Source of the DNA: Actinomycetaceae bacterium MB13-C1-2
GTDB lineage: Bacteria; Actinomycetota; Actinomycetes; Actinomycetales; Actinomycetaceae
Assembly: GCA_035621235.1 (NCBI GenBank)
Contig: CP141731.1
Span: 868,001-932,000, forward strand
Direction of reading: 5' to 3'
Length of the DNA: 64,000 bases
Made by a program: the position numbers and the translations under genes. Numbering within the stretch: position 1 is the first letter of the stretch; each line of letters begins with the position of its first letter. Of the stretch, positions 1 to 8,975 are shown in pieces. The notes beneath the pieces are model-generated. The model was not told the origin of the DNA, did not search any database, and was given only the letters and a program-made list of their open reading frames with translations.

Positions 1-2
1 GT

Positions 3-1532
3 GAGTCAGTCAAGTTTTACCAGGTTGGCTCTTACGCAGTGGGCAACCGACTCGCGGAGGTCATTGACCGCTCGATCCAGTCGGATCCGGACCGCTTCAA
101 CTCGCTCACCTCGGGCCACCGCGCCTGCCAGGGCTGCGGTGAGGCGCTCGGAGCCAGATACGCGCTAGACACCGCAATGGCCGCCACCGAGGGTGACCTT
201 GTTGCGGTTAACGCGACTGGTTGCCTGGAGGTTTTCTCCACTCCATATCCGGAATCCGCGTGGACAGTTCCGTGGCTTCACTCCCTATTCGGCAACGCGC
301 CCGCCGTCGCAACGGGTGTCGCCGCAGCCATGAAAGCCAAGGGCCGGGCAACCCGCGTTGTTGCACAGGGAGGCGACGGCGGCACGGTCGATATCGGCAT
401 GGGCTGTCTCTCGGGCATGTTCGAGCGCAACGACGACGTCCTCTACGTCTGCTACGACAACGAGGCGTATATGAACACCGGCGTGCAGCGCTCAGGTGCC
501 ACTCCGCCAACGGCCCGCACCGCAACCACACAGCCGGTTGGCGAGCACCCCGGCAATGTCTTTGGTCAGGGCAAAGACATGGCCCGCATTGCCATGGCAC
601 ACGAAATCCCCTATGTCGCTACCGCCACCGTCGCCGACCTCCGCGACCTGGAATACAAAGTCCGTAAGGCGATGACCTTCAGCGGGGCCCGCTACATTCA
701 CGTGCTGGTGCCGTGCCCGCTGGGCTGGGGTACCCCCTCAAACGAAACCATCAAGTTGGCACGCCTTGCCACCCAAACCGGCTTCTTCCCGGTGTTCGAG
801 GCGGAAGCGGGCGAGGTTACCTCGGTCCAGAAGATTCGCCGTCCGGCACCCGTAGAGGAGTACCTGAAGAGCCAGCGTCGCTTCTCGCACCTGTTCCGTC
901 CGGAGAGGGACGAGGAGGGATTGGCTCGGCTTCAGGCCATCTGCGACCGGAACATCCGTCGCTACGGACTTATCGAACCGGATCTGCTAGACGAGGACGT
1001 CCTCGCTCGAGTCATTGACGCCCCGTCCGATCCAGAGGGACGCTACGACAAGTACATCCACGCCGCCTCGGAAACCAAGCGAGCGCAGGCGGAGATGGCA
1101 TCTGCGGCGACGGCAGCCAGGGAGAAACTGGCGGGCGAGAGTTTCTCGACGGTGATGCGACCCGAGGTGGAACGCGGCGAGCTATCCTTCGCTGATCCCG
1201 CGCTCGGACACTCGCACGTCCGGGCAGGCTCGGGCACAGCCGAAGACACGCCATTGGAACGCCGTCGCCTGGCCGAAGAGGAGCACGACGTGATCGATGC
1301 AGCCGCTTCGATGGGCGTACCGGAACAAGCAGAGGTGGCCGAACAAGCCTCGCTTTCCCAGGCGGAGAAGGTCTCCCCGCCCGGAGTCTTCGATGTCGGT
1401 GACGATCGGACGTTAGATTCGCGCCTGGACACCATTGATTCGGGTCTAGGAGTCATTAGCGACGGTGAGGCACCCAAGGGGGACGAGGGCACGCCCGGCG
1501 AAGGCCTCGTTGCAGAAGAAGGGACGCTCTAG
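3..1532 (+). CDS. porB: Pyruvate/2-oxoacid:ferredoxin oxidoreductase beta subunit (TPP-binding), 5' truncated by window edge
   Basis: The protein oxidatively decarboxylates pyruvate or another 2-oxoacid to acyl-CoA with ferredoxin as electron acceptor. The frame is open from the window edge and the preceding codons read as protein, so the start is probably outside; GTG 39 is the first in-window candidate. A CxGC pair (GHRACQGCGEALG) and later cysteines in ATGC and VPCPLG fit the PorB [4Fe-4S] ligands. The TPP motif starts at GDGGTVDIG and ends at YDNEAYMNTG. About 200 residues after the catalytic domain form an acidic, Ala/Glu-rich tail not expected in PorB, which is usually about 300 aa. The stop lies 2 nt before the next ORF, so the two are one operon; the alpha and gamma subunits would be upstream. 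Substrate is not certain. Confidence 0.85.
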   Translation, partial: ESVKFYQVGSYAVGNRLAEVIDRSIQSDPDRFNSLTSGHRACQGCGEALGARYALDTAMAATEGDLVAVNATGCLEVFSTPYPESAWTVPWLHSLFGNAPAVATGVAAAMKAKGRATRVVAQGGDGGTVDIGMGCLSGMFERNDDVLYVCYDNEAYMNTGVQRSGATPPTARTATTQPVGEHPGNVFGQGKDMARIAMAHEIPYVATATVADLRDLEYKVRKAMTFSGARYIHVLVPCPLGWGTPSNETIKLARLATQTGFFPVFEAEAGEVTSVQKIRRPAPVEEYLKSQRRFSHLFRPERDEEGLARLQAICDRNIRRYGLIEPDLLDEDVLARVIDAPSDPEGRYDKYIHAASETKRAQAEMASAATAAREKLAGESFSTVMRPEVERGELSFADPALGHSHVRAGSGTAEDTPLERRRLAEEEHDVIDAAASMGVPEQAEVAEQASLSQAEKVSPPGVFDVGDDRTLDSRLDTIDSGLGVISDGEAPKGDEGTPGEGLVAEEGTL

Positions 1533-1534
1533 AA

Positions 1535-3196
1535 ATGACAACTACACAGGCACTTCGTTCCTCTGACGAACAAGCGGCGACAGAACCGTTTGCAATCACC
1601 CTTGAGGTTGGCTCCTCGCTTCTCAACGAGACGGGCTCATGGCGCACCGAGCGCCCGGTCTACGTCGATCTTCTCCCGCCCTGCAATCAGGGTTGCCCTG
1701 CGGGAGAGAACATTCAGCAGTGGCTCTACCGCGCGGAGGAGGGCGATTACGAGGGTGCGTGGCGGCAGATCATGGCCGACAATCCGCTTCCGGCAGTGAT
1801 GGGTCGAGTCTGTTACCACCCCTGCCAGACCGCGTGTAACCGTGCGCAGGTCGACGAGGCCGTTGGGATCAACTCAATTGAACGCTTCCTGGGTGACAAG
1901 GCAATCGACGAGGGGTGGAAGGTTTCGGTTACTGCTCCGCCCTCGGGCAAACGAGTCCTGATTGTCGGAGCGGGACCCTCCGGGCTATCCGCTGCCTATC
2001 ATCTGCGGCGCCTGGGCCACCGCGTCACTGTGCGTGAAGCTGGCCCAATGGCCGGCGGCATGATGCGTTTCGGTATCCCGAAGTACCGCCTGCCGCGTGA
2101 AATCCTCGATGCCGAGATCAAGCGGATCGAGGAGATGGGTGTCAACTTTGAGTTCAACTCAAAGGTCGAGGACGTTGAGGACGCTGCCAAGCACTATGAC
2201 GCCGTGTTTCTGGCTGTCGGCGCTCACATTGGCCGCCGCGCTTACGTCCCGGCAGCGGAGTCGGCAAAGATCATGGATGCCGTCTCGCTCCTTGAGGACG
2301 TGGAGTTGGAGGATGAAAAGCCGATGCTGGGTCGTCGCGTTGTCATTTACGGCGGTGGTAACACTGCCATCGACGCGGCGCGAACCGCCAAGCGACTCGG
2401 TGCTGAAGAGGCGGTAATCCTCTATCGTCGCACGCGCGATAAGATGCCAGCCCACGACTCTGAGGTTAAGGAGGCCGAGGAAGAGGGCATCATGATGCGC
2501 TGGCTCTCGACTGTGAAGCAGGTGGACGAGGGGAGCATCACCATCGAGAAGATGGAACTCGATGAGAACGGATTCCCGCAACCAACCGGTGAATATGAGG
2601 AGTTGGGGGCCGACTCGCTGGTCATGGCGCTGGGGCAAGAGGCGGACCTGTCACTGATTGAGGATTCTCCTAACATCGAGATCGAAGACGGGGTTGTCAA
2701 GGTCAACTCTCAGATGATGACCGGACTGAAGGGGGTCTTTGCTGGCGGCGACATGGTTCCTTCGGAGCGCACAGTAACCGTCGCTATCGGCCACGGGAAG
2801 AAAGCCGCCAGATACATTGACGCCTACCTGCACGGACACGAGTATTTTCCCCCTGCCAAGCACCAGCTCGCCAGCCTGAGTCGCATGAACACCTGGTACT
2901 ACGCCGATGCGCCGCACCAGGTTCGCGAAAAAATCGAGAGTGCAAGGCGTTCGTCAACCTTCGATGAGGTGGTCGTGGGACTAGACGAAGAGTCGGCGAT
3001 TTTTGAGGCTCGTCGTTGTATGTCGTGCGGCAACTGCTTCGGGTGTGACAACTGCTTCGGAGTCTGCCCGGACAATGCCATCACCAAGATCAAGCCGGGA
3101 GAGTACGAGTTTAAGTACGACTACTGCAAGGGTTGCGGCGTCTGCGCAGAAGAGTGTCCGTGCGGCGCAATCTCAATGGTGGCGGAAGAGGTCTAG
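1535..3196 (+). CDS. GltD-like FAD/NAD(P) oxidoreductase with C-terminal 2[4Fe-4S] ferredoxin domain
   Basis: Predicted flavoprotein moving electrons between NAD(P)H and iron-sulfur centres. The N-terminal Fer4_20-type domain carries cysteines in PPCNQGCPAGENIQ and CYHPCQTACNR. The FAD dinucleotide fold is VLIVGAGPSGLSAAYHLRR and the NAD(P) fold is VVIYGGGNTAIDAA. Near the C terminus GGDMV is the usual FAD motif, followed by two ferredoxin clusters (CMSCGNCFGCDNCFGVCP and CKGCGVCAEECP). Ferredoxin-fused GltD-like proteins commonly accompany pyruvate:ferredoxin oxidoreductases, which fits its place 2 nt after the PorB-like gene. It most likely reoxidises the PFOR electron carrier rather than acting as glutamate synthase, since no gltB is near. 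ATG 1535 is the only reasonable start. Confidence 0.85.
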   Translation: MTTTQALRSSDEQAATEPFAITLEVGSSLLNETGSWRTERPVYVDLLPPCNQGCPAGENIQQWLYRAEEGDYEGAWRQIMADNPLPAVMGRVCYHPCQTACNRAQVDEAVGINSIERFLGDKAIDEGWKVSVTAPPSGKRVLIVGAGPSGLSAAYHLRRLGHRVTVREAGPMAGGMMRFGIPKYRLPREILDAEIKRIEEMGVNFEFNSKVEDVEDAAKHYDAVFLAVGAHIGRRAYVPAAESAKIMDAVSLLEDVELEDEKPMLGRRVVIYGGGNTAIDAARTAKRLGAEEAVILYRRTRDKMPAHDSEVKEAEEEGIMMRWLSTVKQVDEGSITIEKMELDENGFPQPTGEYEELGADSLVMALGQEADLSLIEDSPNIEIEDGVVKVNSQMMTGLKGVFAGGDMVPSERTVTVAIGHGKKAARYIDAYLHGHEYFPPAKHQLASLSRMNTWYYADAPHQVREKIESARRSSTFDEVVVGLDEESAIFEARRCMSCGNCFGCDNCFGVCPDNAITKIKPGEYEFKYDYCKGCGVCAEECPCGAISMVAEEV

Positions 3197-3518
3197 CGGC
3201 CGTCACAGTGCTGGTGCGAAGCATAATGGGGCGGCGATTGCGCGACTGTCGCGTATCGCGGAATCATTGCGCCTAGCTTTCGTTACGCGGTCTATTGTTC
3301 CGCGTTGTGCGCGCGGCCTGTGACGTCACCGCGCGGACACTCTGGTTCCGTTGGCCTCGTGACGCTGGCGCGCTGAGATTTCCGTCTGGGTTGTTGCGGG
3401 GCATGGATCATTAGTTGGACCCCATGATGGACCATAGCGCCCGTTTTCTGCTTCGTTCCGTTGAAGACTGCCTAGATGGATGAATACCGTTGCTTTGACA
3501 CCGAACGAAGGAGCGGCC

Positions 3519-3554
3519 ATGAACTCACGCGAGCAGATCGTCCCACTGCGTTAA
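3519..3554 (+). CDS. Possible 11-codon leader peptide
   Basis: An AAGGAG ribosome binding site (3508-3513) stands 5 nt before ATG 3519, followed by 10 further codons (MNSREQIVPLR) and TAA. The binding site is as strong as that of any gene in the window, but the peptide matches nothing I know. It lies about 190 nt before a terminator-like hairpin and 265 nt before the first pilus gene, so an attenuator is conceivable. A chance ORF is the alternative. Confidence 0.25.
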   Translation: MNSREQIVPLR

Positions 3555-3740
3555 GAATGATCGACTACTTCTCGACTGGCGACGCAGCGGCTTATGCCAG
3601 TGTGCCCAGGAAACTCCCTATCCCTATGGGCGCGGTTACCTGCCTAGTCGGGTCTTTGGTGCCGGCCGGGGGATGATGCTATCCATGCGGGGGGTTACTC
3701 GGCATAATGATGTGTAGGTTTTACTCTCGGTGCGAGTCAC

Positions 3741-3756
3741 CGCCTTTCGGCGGTTT
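3741..3756 (+). terminator. Terminator-like hairpin in pilus-operon leader
   Basis: ACCGCC-TTTC-GGCGGT forms a 6-bp perfect stem with a 4-nt loop, followed by TTCTCCC. It lies 64 nt before the start of the large LPxTG protein. The U-tract is weak, so it could be an attenuator or simply a 5' UTR hairpin. Confidence 0.35.
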
Positions 3757-3819
3757 CTCCCGGTGTGTGGGGGTGCGTGATTGGGACGGTGAGACTGTCC
3801 GTTCCCGGAGGGGGTATCG

Positions 3820-5952
3820 ATGGCGGCAACGGGCGGTGGCTGGGTGCGGCATCTCGTGACCTTCGCGGTTGCCAGCACATTTGCTTGCGCGACACTGACA
3901 GGGTTCGCTACCACGGCTACAGCCACTGGCGATCCCGCTACCGCGGACGCTGTACCGCAAAGTGGCTCGCAAGTGGGGGAGTTTACAGCGCAGAGCGGAG
4001 ACCAGGAGTCCGCTGTTACGCCGCAAGCCGACCTCTCTACCGGCAAACTAACCATGGAGTGCGCGGAGGGATCTCCGGTCTGTGCACTCGCTTGGGAGGT
4101 CACGATCCGCGCCAGCAACCTAGATGAGGAAGGGCATGAGGGCCTAACTGGCGGCCAGATGACTCTCTCACTTAGCAGCGCTGTTTATGACGTTGAGGTC
4201 TCCCTCGCAAACCAGGTGATCCCGCAGATCGGAAAGCGCGCGAACGGGAACTTCACCACACGCCAGTACGGTCTTCCCGACATGAACACGGACGAGGAAA
4301 TCGTCGTATCCCTGGCCGGAAAGATTGACAGGCCAGATGCGAACCAGGGCGAGGAGCAAGGCGGCGGTGCGGTAGCGGGGTCAATTAATGACAGCGACTT
4401 GACGGCCGGAGGCACGCTTCCATCCGAGGTTCTCTCCGGTGTCGACACGAAAATTCAAAGCGATGATGAAGAACCGATCTATACGGAAGATGCAGTGATC
4501 GGCGCGCAGGTATGGATTACGTTCGACCAGGCCCCTCGGGAGGAGCCGTCGTTGCCTGCCCCTGCGATTCCTAATGCGGGCGCATCTGATTTGCCCTCGT
4601 ACGACGTGCAGAACCCATGGGGAGCCGGGCCGTGGGTCGGAAACTCAACGTGCCCGGCACGCGAAGATGCGAGTGCCGAGGTTGTGGGTGGCTACGGAAG
4701 TTTTGAAGGAGAAGGTCAGGCGAACGGGGCGACGAAACAGGGGTCATCTAAGAACGCTTCAGTAGCCGAAACAGGCTCAGGATCACAGTGCGACCAGGCA
4801 TGGGCACAGGTTGAGCCACTTGAGTCCGTCACCCCGGGTGTTGCCTTGCAGCCTCAGCAGGACACGCAGATCGCTCCACGAGCAGCGGCGATGAAGGTGG
4901 AGAAGGGTGTGGAATGGCCTCTCGGCTGCGGTGGCCCAACCAATCCATGCACCCTAAAGGACACCTACCTCTACGATGTTGACCACGACCTGGCTACCTT
5001 CACCGACATCGATGTGGCTGCTTGGATCACCAACACCGGTGACAGGGGTCTGACTCAGGTTACATTTGACGACCAGACCATCGAAGGCATCGACAACGTC
5101 AGGTGGCAGTTCTGCACCGGTCCCAACGAACAGGGTGGAGTGCATTATCCACTCGACACCTTGCCCCACACTTTCTCGGGCCTGGTCTTGTCGCCCGGAG
5201 AGACGCTGTCTTGCGCCGGCAAGTTATCCATGCTTGAAGGTAGCCCTGACCACCAGGATCTCGCAACGTTCTCCGCTGTGCCCGTTGGTGGAGGATTCGT
5301 TGATGGTTTCGATACATTCAGCGCGTCGGTCGAGCCCGGAACACCCACGGCGAAGTTCACGGTAGAGAAGGGAATCATGGAACCCGTTGGTTCCGTCAAC
5401 CCGGCACTCTGTCAGCCCGGACAGTTCCAGACTGGGAATCCCAACAACTGCAGCATCAATAGCGGTGGCGACGAGAGTCCTGTGGCACTCAACCCCTTTG
5501 AAGACAACGTCATCTCCTTCCGAATCAAGAACACCGATGACCAAGTGTTGACCGTCAACCCTTTGAGCGACGAAACGGTGCAGGGCTCCTCCTCAATCAC
5601 AGCCATTTCGTGCTACAGACCGTGGCCAGGCGGGTCGCAGCCGGTCACGCTCCCAGCCGAGTTGGCTGTGAACGGCACCTTTGTTTGCACTGGCACCCTC
5701 AAAATGAGTCCCGGCGAGACCCATCAGAATACCGTCGCTGTCAGCGTAACCGGTCAGACTAACGGTGCGGAGGGCACGGTGACTGCGGACTTCTATGCCG
5801 AGACCCCACGTCCGGATCTTCCGGCTTTGCCGGTGACCGGTGGTCTCGGAACCCACATCTTTGTATTGACGACGGGCACCCTGGTAGCAGTGGCCCTCGT
5901 GCTCTACGCGATCAAGATCAAAAGAGGGCGGGTGAGGCCCGACGGTGAATGA
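3820..5952 (+). CDS. LPxTG surface protein, likely tip/minor subunit of sortase-assembled pilus
   Basis: A 710-aa secreted wall-anchored protein. ATG 3820 follows GGAGGGGG with 5 nt spacing. An N-terminal signal peptide (hydrophobic about residues 10-30, with A-T-A sites) leads to an acidic Gly/Ser/Asp-rich mature protein. Two related beta-sandwich-like segments occur at about residues 385-505 and 545-660, each with an ITNTG or IKNTD element followed by LSPGE or MSPGE and a C-x-G step; this resembles the DUF7507/DUF11 class of repeats. The sorting signal LPVTG (about 670-674) is followed by a membrane helix and KIKRGR tail. It is first in an operon with a major pilin and sortase C, the order of fimB-fimA-srtC2 in Actinomyces oris. 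It is shorter than FimB-type tips and I see no von Willebrand A or other adhesin domain, so its exact role is inferred. Confidence 0.75.
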   Translation: MAATGGGWVRHLVTFAVASTFACATLTGFATTATATGDPATADAVPQSGSQVGEFTAQSGDQESAVTPQADLSTGKLTMECAEGSPVCALAWEVTIRASNLDEEGHEGLTGGQMTLSLSSAVYDVEVSLANQVIPQIGKRANGNFTTRQYGLPDMNTDEEIVVSLAGKIDRPDANQGEEQGGGAVAGSINDSDLTAGGTLPSEVLSGVDTKIQSDDEEPIYTEDAVIGAQVWITFDQAPREEPSLPAPAIPNAGASDLPSYDVQNPWGAGPWVGNSTCPAREDASAEVVGGYGSFEGEGQANGATKQGSSKNASVAETGSGSQCDQAWAQVEPLESVTPGVALQPQQDTQIAPRAAAMKVEKGVEWPLGCGGPTNPCTLKDTYLYDVDHDLATFTDIDVAAWITNTGDRGLTQVTFDDQTIEGIDNVRWQFCTGPNEQGGVHYPLDTLPHTFSGLVLSPGETLSCAGKLSMLEGSPDHQDLATFSAVPVGGGFVDGFDTFSASVEPGTPTAKFTVEKGIMEPVGSVNPALCQPGQFQTGNPNNCSINSGGDESPVALNPFEDNVISFRIKNTDDQVLTVNPLSDETVQGSSSITAISCYRPWPGGSQPVTLPAELAVNGTFVCTGTLKMSPGETHQNTVAVSVTGQTNGAEGTVTADFYAETPRPDLPALPVTGGLGTHIFVLTTGTLVAVALVLYAIKIKRGRVRPDGE

Positions 5953-6103
5953 CGCGACAGCGAATAGCTTGAACCCGCGCCCAATTGGCGCAACGGAGCT
6001 AGGGACCATTACCCACCGGACCATAGACGGCAAGGTGCCCGCCCAGCGATACATAAGCTTGAAAGAACGGCGGATAACCAGTAGTAGATAAAACTCATGA
6101 AGG

Positions 6104-6120
6104 CCCAGCCTTCAGCTGGG
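6104..6120 (+). other. Intercistronic hairpin between the two pilin genes
   Basis: CCCAGC-CTTCA-GCTGGG is a perfect 6-bp stem with a 5-nt loop, 54 nt before the chosen start of the major pilin. No U-tract follows. Such a hairpin could mark mRNA processing or stability between a minor and a major pilin that need different amounts, but this is inference. Confidence 0.4.
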
Positions 6121-6173
6121 ATTTGAAGAGGCTAGACGACACAATGGACGGTCGTCGAAACGAAAGGGAAGAG

Positions 6174-7670
6174 ATGAAGACAAAGAGGAGAGGGCGGATT
6201 CTCTCCGCCGTGGTGGGCGCGACCGTCCTAGCGATAAGTGCGCTGGGTGGCGGTGTCGCAATGGCGGCGGTGCCCGGGGACGGCGGTACGGGAACGATTA
6301 TCGTCCACAAGTTCGAGAATCCGGACACCCCCACAGGTTTGCCGGCTGACGGCTCGGCGATTGATCCGACTGAACTGGATGGCCTGAAACCGCTACCGGG
6401 TGTTGGCTTCACCGTGGTGCCAATCACCGGAATCGACCTATCAACCCAAGAGGGGTGGCTGGCACTCAAGAACCTGTCGGTCTCCGTGAACCCGACTACC
6501 GGAGAACCCATACTCAGCGGCACAGGCGTTCCCCCGATTGCACTGGGCACGCCAATGACTGAGCAGTACACGGGCGCCGCGGGAGACACTACCTTCAACG
6601 TCAGTGCCGATAAAGCGTACGTTGTTTACGAGTCGAGTCCTCTGCCGGGCACCACCACTGTCGCTCAACCGACAATCCTGACGGTTCCCTATCCGGGCGC
6701 CAAGCCGGGTGACGCCTGGAACTACAACGTCAATATTTACCCGAAGAACGTGGTCGTGGATGTCGCCTCCAAAGATGCGACTGTTGTCGGTAATAACATC
6801 GTGTGGAACGTCAACTATGACGTCCTCAGCTTGGGCGCGGGCAAAACCTACACAGAGTTTAAGATTGCTGACACCTTGGGTGCAGGCATCACTTACGTGA
6901 GTTCGCGCGTGTACCTGACGGATGGAACAACCAAGCAGGAGCTCGACCTTACTGATGACTACACGTTGCCGGGTACTGCACCTGCTCTCTCTATGGAGTT
7001 GACATCCGCAGGCCTCGCCAAGCTTGATGAAAAGGTTGCTGACCCTGCCAAGTGGACCCTGGTTTGGGAGATTACCGCGACCGCAGGTGAGGACGCCGAC
7101 AACACGTCCAACACGGCCGCTATCACGGTGAATGGTAAAACCCCGCCCACAGAGGTCGAGGTTACTACTCCACAGACGCTCCACCATGGGGCATACGTGA
7201 TGAAGCAAGCCAAGAATGTTGGTGAAACCAGCAACGTCCCATTGGCAGGCGCTGAGTTTGAGATCTACGGATTGCCGAACGCGGCTACGGGAACCTGCCC
7301 CGCCTACGCTGGTCTCACGGCTGCGGGGTACTTGCCGGCATGGTCCGGCGGAACGTTGACTTCAGCCGCAACAGGTAAGACCGGGGAGATGACCCTAGCC
7401 GCGGGATCTTACTGCGTATATGAGACGAAGATTCCTGCCGGCTACAAGGGCGACGCAAGTGCCGGAACCGTTCTCTCGGTCGGTGCAGATGGTGCGTTCA
7501 CCACCATCGTGAACACGCAGATCGGTTCTGACGCGGGCGATCTGCCTTCGCTGCCAATAACAGGCGCGCAGGGCCGGGTGCTGTTGGCACTGGTTGGCAC
7601 CGGCTTGGTCGCGCTGGCCGTGGGCCTCTACCTGGTTCGCCGTAACCGCGGCCAACATCAGGATGCCTAA
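6174..7670 (+). CDS. Major fimbrial pilin (SpaA/FimA type)
   Basis: The 498-aa shaft subunit of a sortase-assembled pilus. ATG 6174 gives a clean signal peptide (MKTKRRGR, a hydrophobic stretch, then AMA) and has GGGA 4 nt upstream; ATG 6144 is a weaker alternative. The pilin motif is VNIYPK, with the isopeptide-donor lysine at about 191. The E-box YETKIPAGY places its glutamate at about 417. The sorting signal is LPITG at about 460-464, followed by a membrane helix and RRNRGQH. About 500 aa and two to three Cna_B-like domains match FimA/FimP of Actinomyces. Class C sortase should link the LPITG threonine of one subunit to the YPK lysine of the next. The cognate sortase is the next gene. Confidence 0.9.
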   Translation: MKTKRRGRILSAVVGATVLAISALGGGVAMAAVPGDGGTGTIIVHKFENPDTPTGLPADGSAIDPTELDGLKPLPGVGFTVVPITGIDLSTQEGWLALKNLSVSVNPTTGEPILSGTGVPPIALGTPMTEQYTGAAGDTTFNVSADKAYVVYESSPLPGTTTVAQPTILTVPYPGAKPGDAWNYNVNIYPKNVVVDVASKDATVVGNNIVWNVNYDVLSLGAGKTYTEFKIADTLGAGITYVSSRVYLTDGTTKQELDLTDDYTLPGTAPALSMELTSAGLAKLDEKVADPAKWTLVWEITATAGEDADNTSNTAAITVNGKTPPTEVEVTTPQTLHHGAYVMKQAKNVGETSNVPLAGAEFEIYGLPNAATGTCPAYAGLTAAGYLPAWSGGTLTSAATGKTGEMTLAAGSYCVYETKIPAGYKGDASAGTVLSVGADGAFTTIVNTQIGSDAGDLPSLPITGAQGRVLLALVGTGLVALAVGLYLVRRNRGQHQDA

Positions 7671-7722
7671 GAAACAACTGATAATCGCTAAGTTCGCCTG
7701 TCGATTAGCGTAAAACAGGTAG

Positions 7723-7757
7723 CGATGGGGGTGGGTCCAAGTGGCTCGCCCCCATCG
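7723..7757 (+). terminator. Stable hairpin between major pilin and sortase
   Basis: CGATGGGGG and CCCCCATCG form a 9-bp perfect stem around a 17-nt loop, 53 nt after the pilin stop. No U-run follows (TCATAGTAACC), so it may attenuate or stabilise rather than fully terminate. This would allow high pilin and low sortase expression. The remainder of the 321-bp gap to the sortase shows no other gene. Confidence 0.45.
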
Positions 7758-7991
7758 TCATAGTAACCGGCATGGGCGTTTATTGCGGTGTACGGGGCGC
7801 CTGCTCTGAGCAGCGATCCACTTGGTTGCTAAGGAAGAAGCGGCGAATACTTACAGTGCATCGTTTGGTTCCGGTTCTGCCACGCACAACCCAATTGGCA
7901 GGGGTTCCCTTGCCCGGGAGCTAGCCCGCCTGGCGCTAGCGTGAGACCGTTTGACAGTTGAGGAGATTTGGCCGCCACAGAAAGGGTTGGT

Positions 7992-8963
7992 GTGAAAAGA
8001 CTAAGTCCGGCACAGCATGCCCTAAAGCAGCGCCGCTGGAGATTCAGCTGGCTGAACTTGGCGATCGCCCTAGTGGTGTTTGCTGCCGCGACGGTCTTCG
8101 CCTACCCGTACGCGGCGCAGTGGGTGTCCCAATACAACCAGTCGAACATCATCATTGACCAGGCTGCGGCAGACCGGGCCAGTGGAGCGGAGTACGCGCG
8201 CGAGCAGATTGCGAAAGCTCAAGAGTACAACCGGCAACTCCAAGCAGGAGGAGTGATGGAGGCCGGATCAAACCTCGTCGAAGGAACTGGTGTCGACAAC
8301 GGGGACCTGAACTACTGGAATCTGCTGAACAATGACCCGAACCACGTGATGGCGCGGCTACGAATCCCCAGTATCAAACTGGATCTGCCGGTCTACCACG
8401 GCACCTCGGACCAGGTGCTACTAAAGGGTGTCGGTCATCTACAACGAACCTCTTTGCCCGTGGGTGGCGTGGGGACACGGTCGGTGCTGACAGGGCACCG
8501 CGGCTTGGCAGACGCGGAGATTTTCACCCACCTGGACCGGGTAAAGGAAGGCGATACCTTCAGCGTTGAGGTGATGGGGGAGGTCTTTACCTACCGCGTC
8601 ATAGAAACCAAAGTGGTAGAACCGAACGAGACCGAGGAGATTCGGGCCGTGCCTGACAAGGACCTGGTCACCTTGATTACCTGTACTCCGCTGGGGATCA
8701 ACACGCATAGGTTCCTGGTGACGGGTGAGCGAGTCTGGCCGACTCCGCAGGCCGACCTCGACGCGGCGGGAGAGAGACCTAGCGTGCCTAGTTTTCCCTG
8801 GTGGCTAGTAATCTACCTGGCAACAGTCGTGGCAGTGGCGGTCTGGTACTGGCGAGCGGGCTACCCCGCGAAGACAAGGCGGCGTTCCGCAGAATCAGAG
8901 CAAAAACAACATCAACTCCCCCTCCCCAAAAAAGTCAATGAGGAGGCCACAGACGCCGGTTGA
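7992..8963 (+). CDS. srtC: Class C sortase (pilin polymerase)
   Basis: A 323-aa membrane transpeptidase that polymerises LPxTG pilins. GTG 7992 has AAAGGG 5 nt upstream; the in-frame TTG 7968 has its SD only 2 nt away and is less likely. The N-terminal helix (about 20-40) is followed by an extracellular catalytic domain. The catalytic triad is His169 (TGHRG), Cys231 (TLITCTPLG) and Arg240 (NTHRFLVTGER). The C-terminal helix (SFPWWLVIYLATVVAVAV) and basic tail are typical of class C. The TLxTC and lengthened N-terminal region resemble Actinomyces SrtC. I do not see a DPF/DPW lid motif. It belongs to the pilus operon with the two preceding LPxTG genes. Confidence 0.9.
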   Translation: MKRLSPAQHALKQRRWRFSWLNLAIALVVFAAATVFAYPYAAQWVSQYNQSNIIIDQAAADRASGAEYAREQIAKAQEYNRQLQAGGVMEAGSNLVEGTGVDNGDLNYWNLLNNDPNHVMARLRIPSIKLDLPVYHGTSDQVLLKGVGHLQRTSLPVGGVGTRSVLTGHRGLADAEIFTHLDRVKEGDTFSVEVMGEVFTYRVIETKVVEPNETEEIRAVPDKDLVTLITCTPLGINTHRFLVTGERVWPTPQADLDAAGERPSVPSFPWWLVIYLATVVAVAVWYWRAGYPAKTRRRSAESEQKQHQLPLPKKVNEEATDAG

Positions 8964-8975
8964 CTAAAAGGAACC

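Larger units (their letters stand above)
3197..3819. other. Long intergenic region upstream of pilus operon
   Basis: 623 bp with no convincing long gene. It contains an inverted repeat (7-bp arms CGCGCGG/CCGCGCG at 3310-3316 and 3329-3335) enclosing the perfect 10-bp palindrome GTGACGTCAC at 3320-3329, which may terminate the por operon. It also contains a short ORF with a strong ribosome binding site at 3519 and a GC-rich hairpin at 3741. It probably carries the promoter and leader of the pilus operon. Confidence 0.5.

Noticed and set aside
3320-3329. GTGACGTCAC as a cyclic-AMP receptor site
   Set aside because: It is a perfect palindrome but lacks the 6-bp spacer of bacterial CRP sites; more likely part of a terminator-like structure after the por operon.
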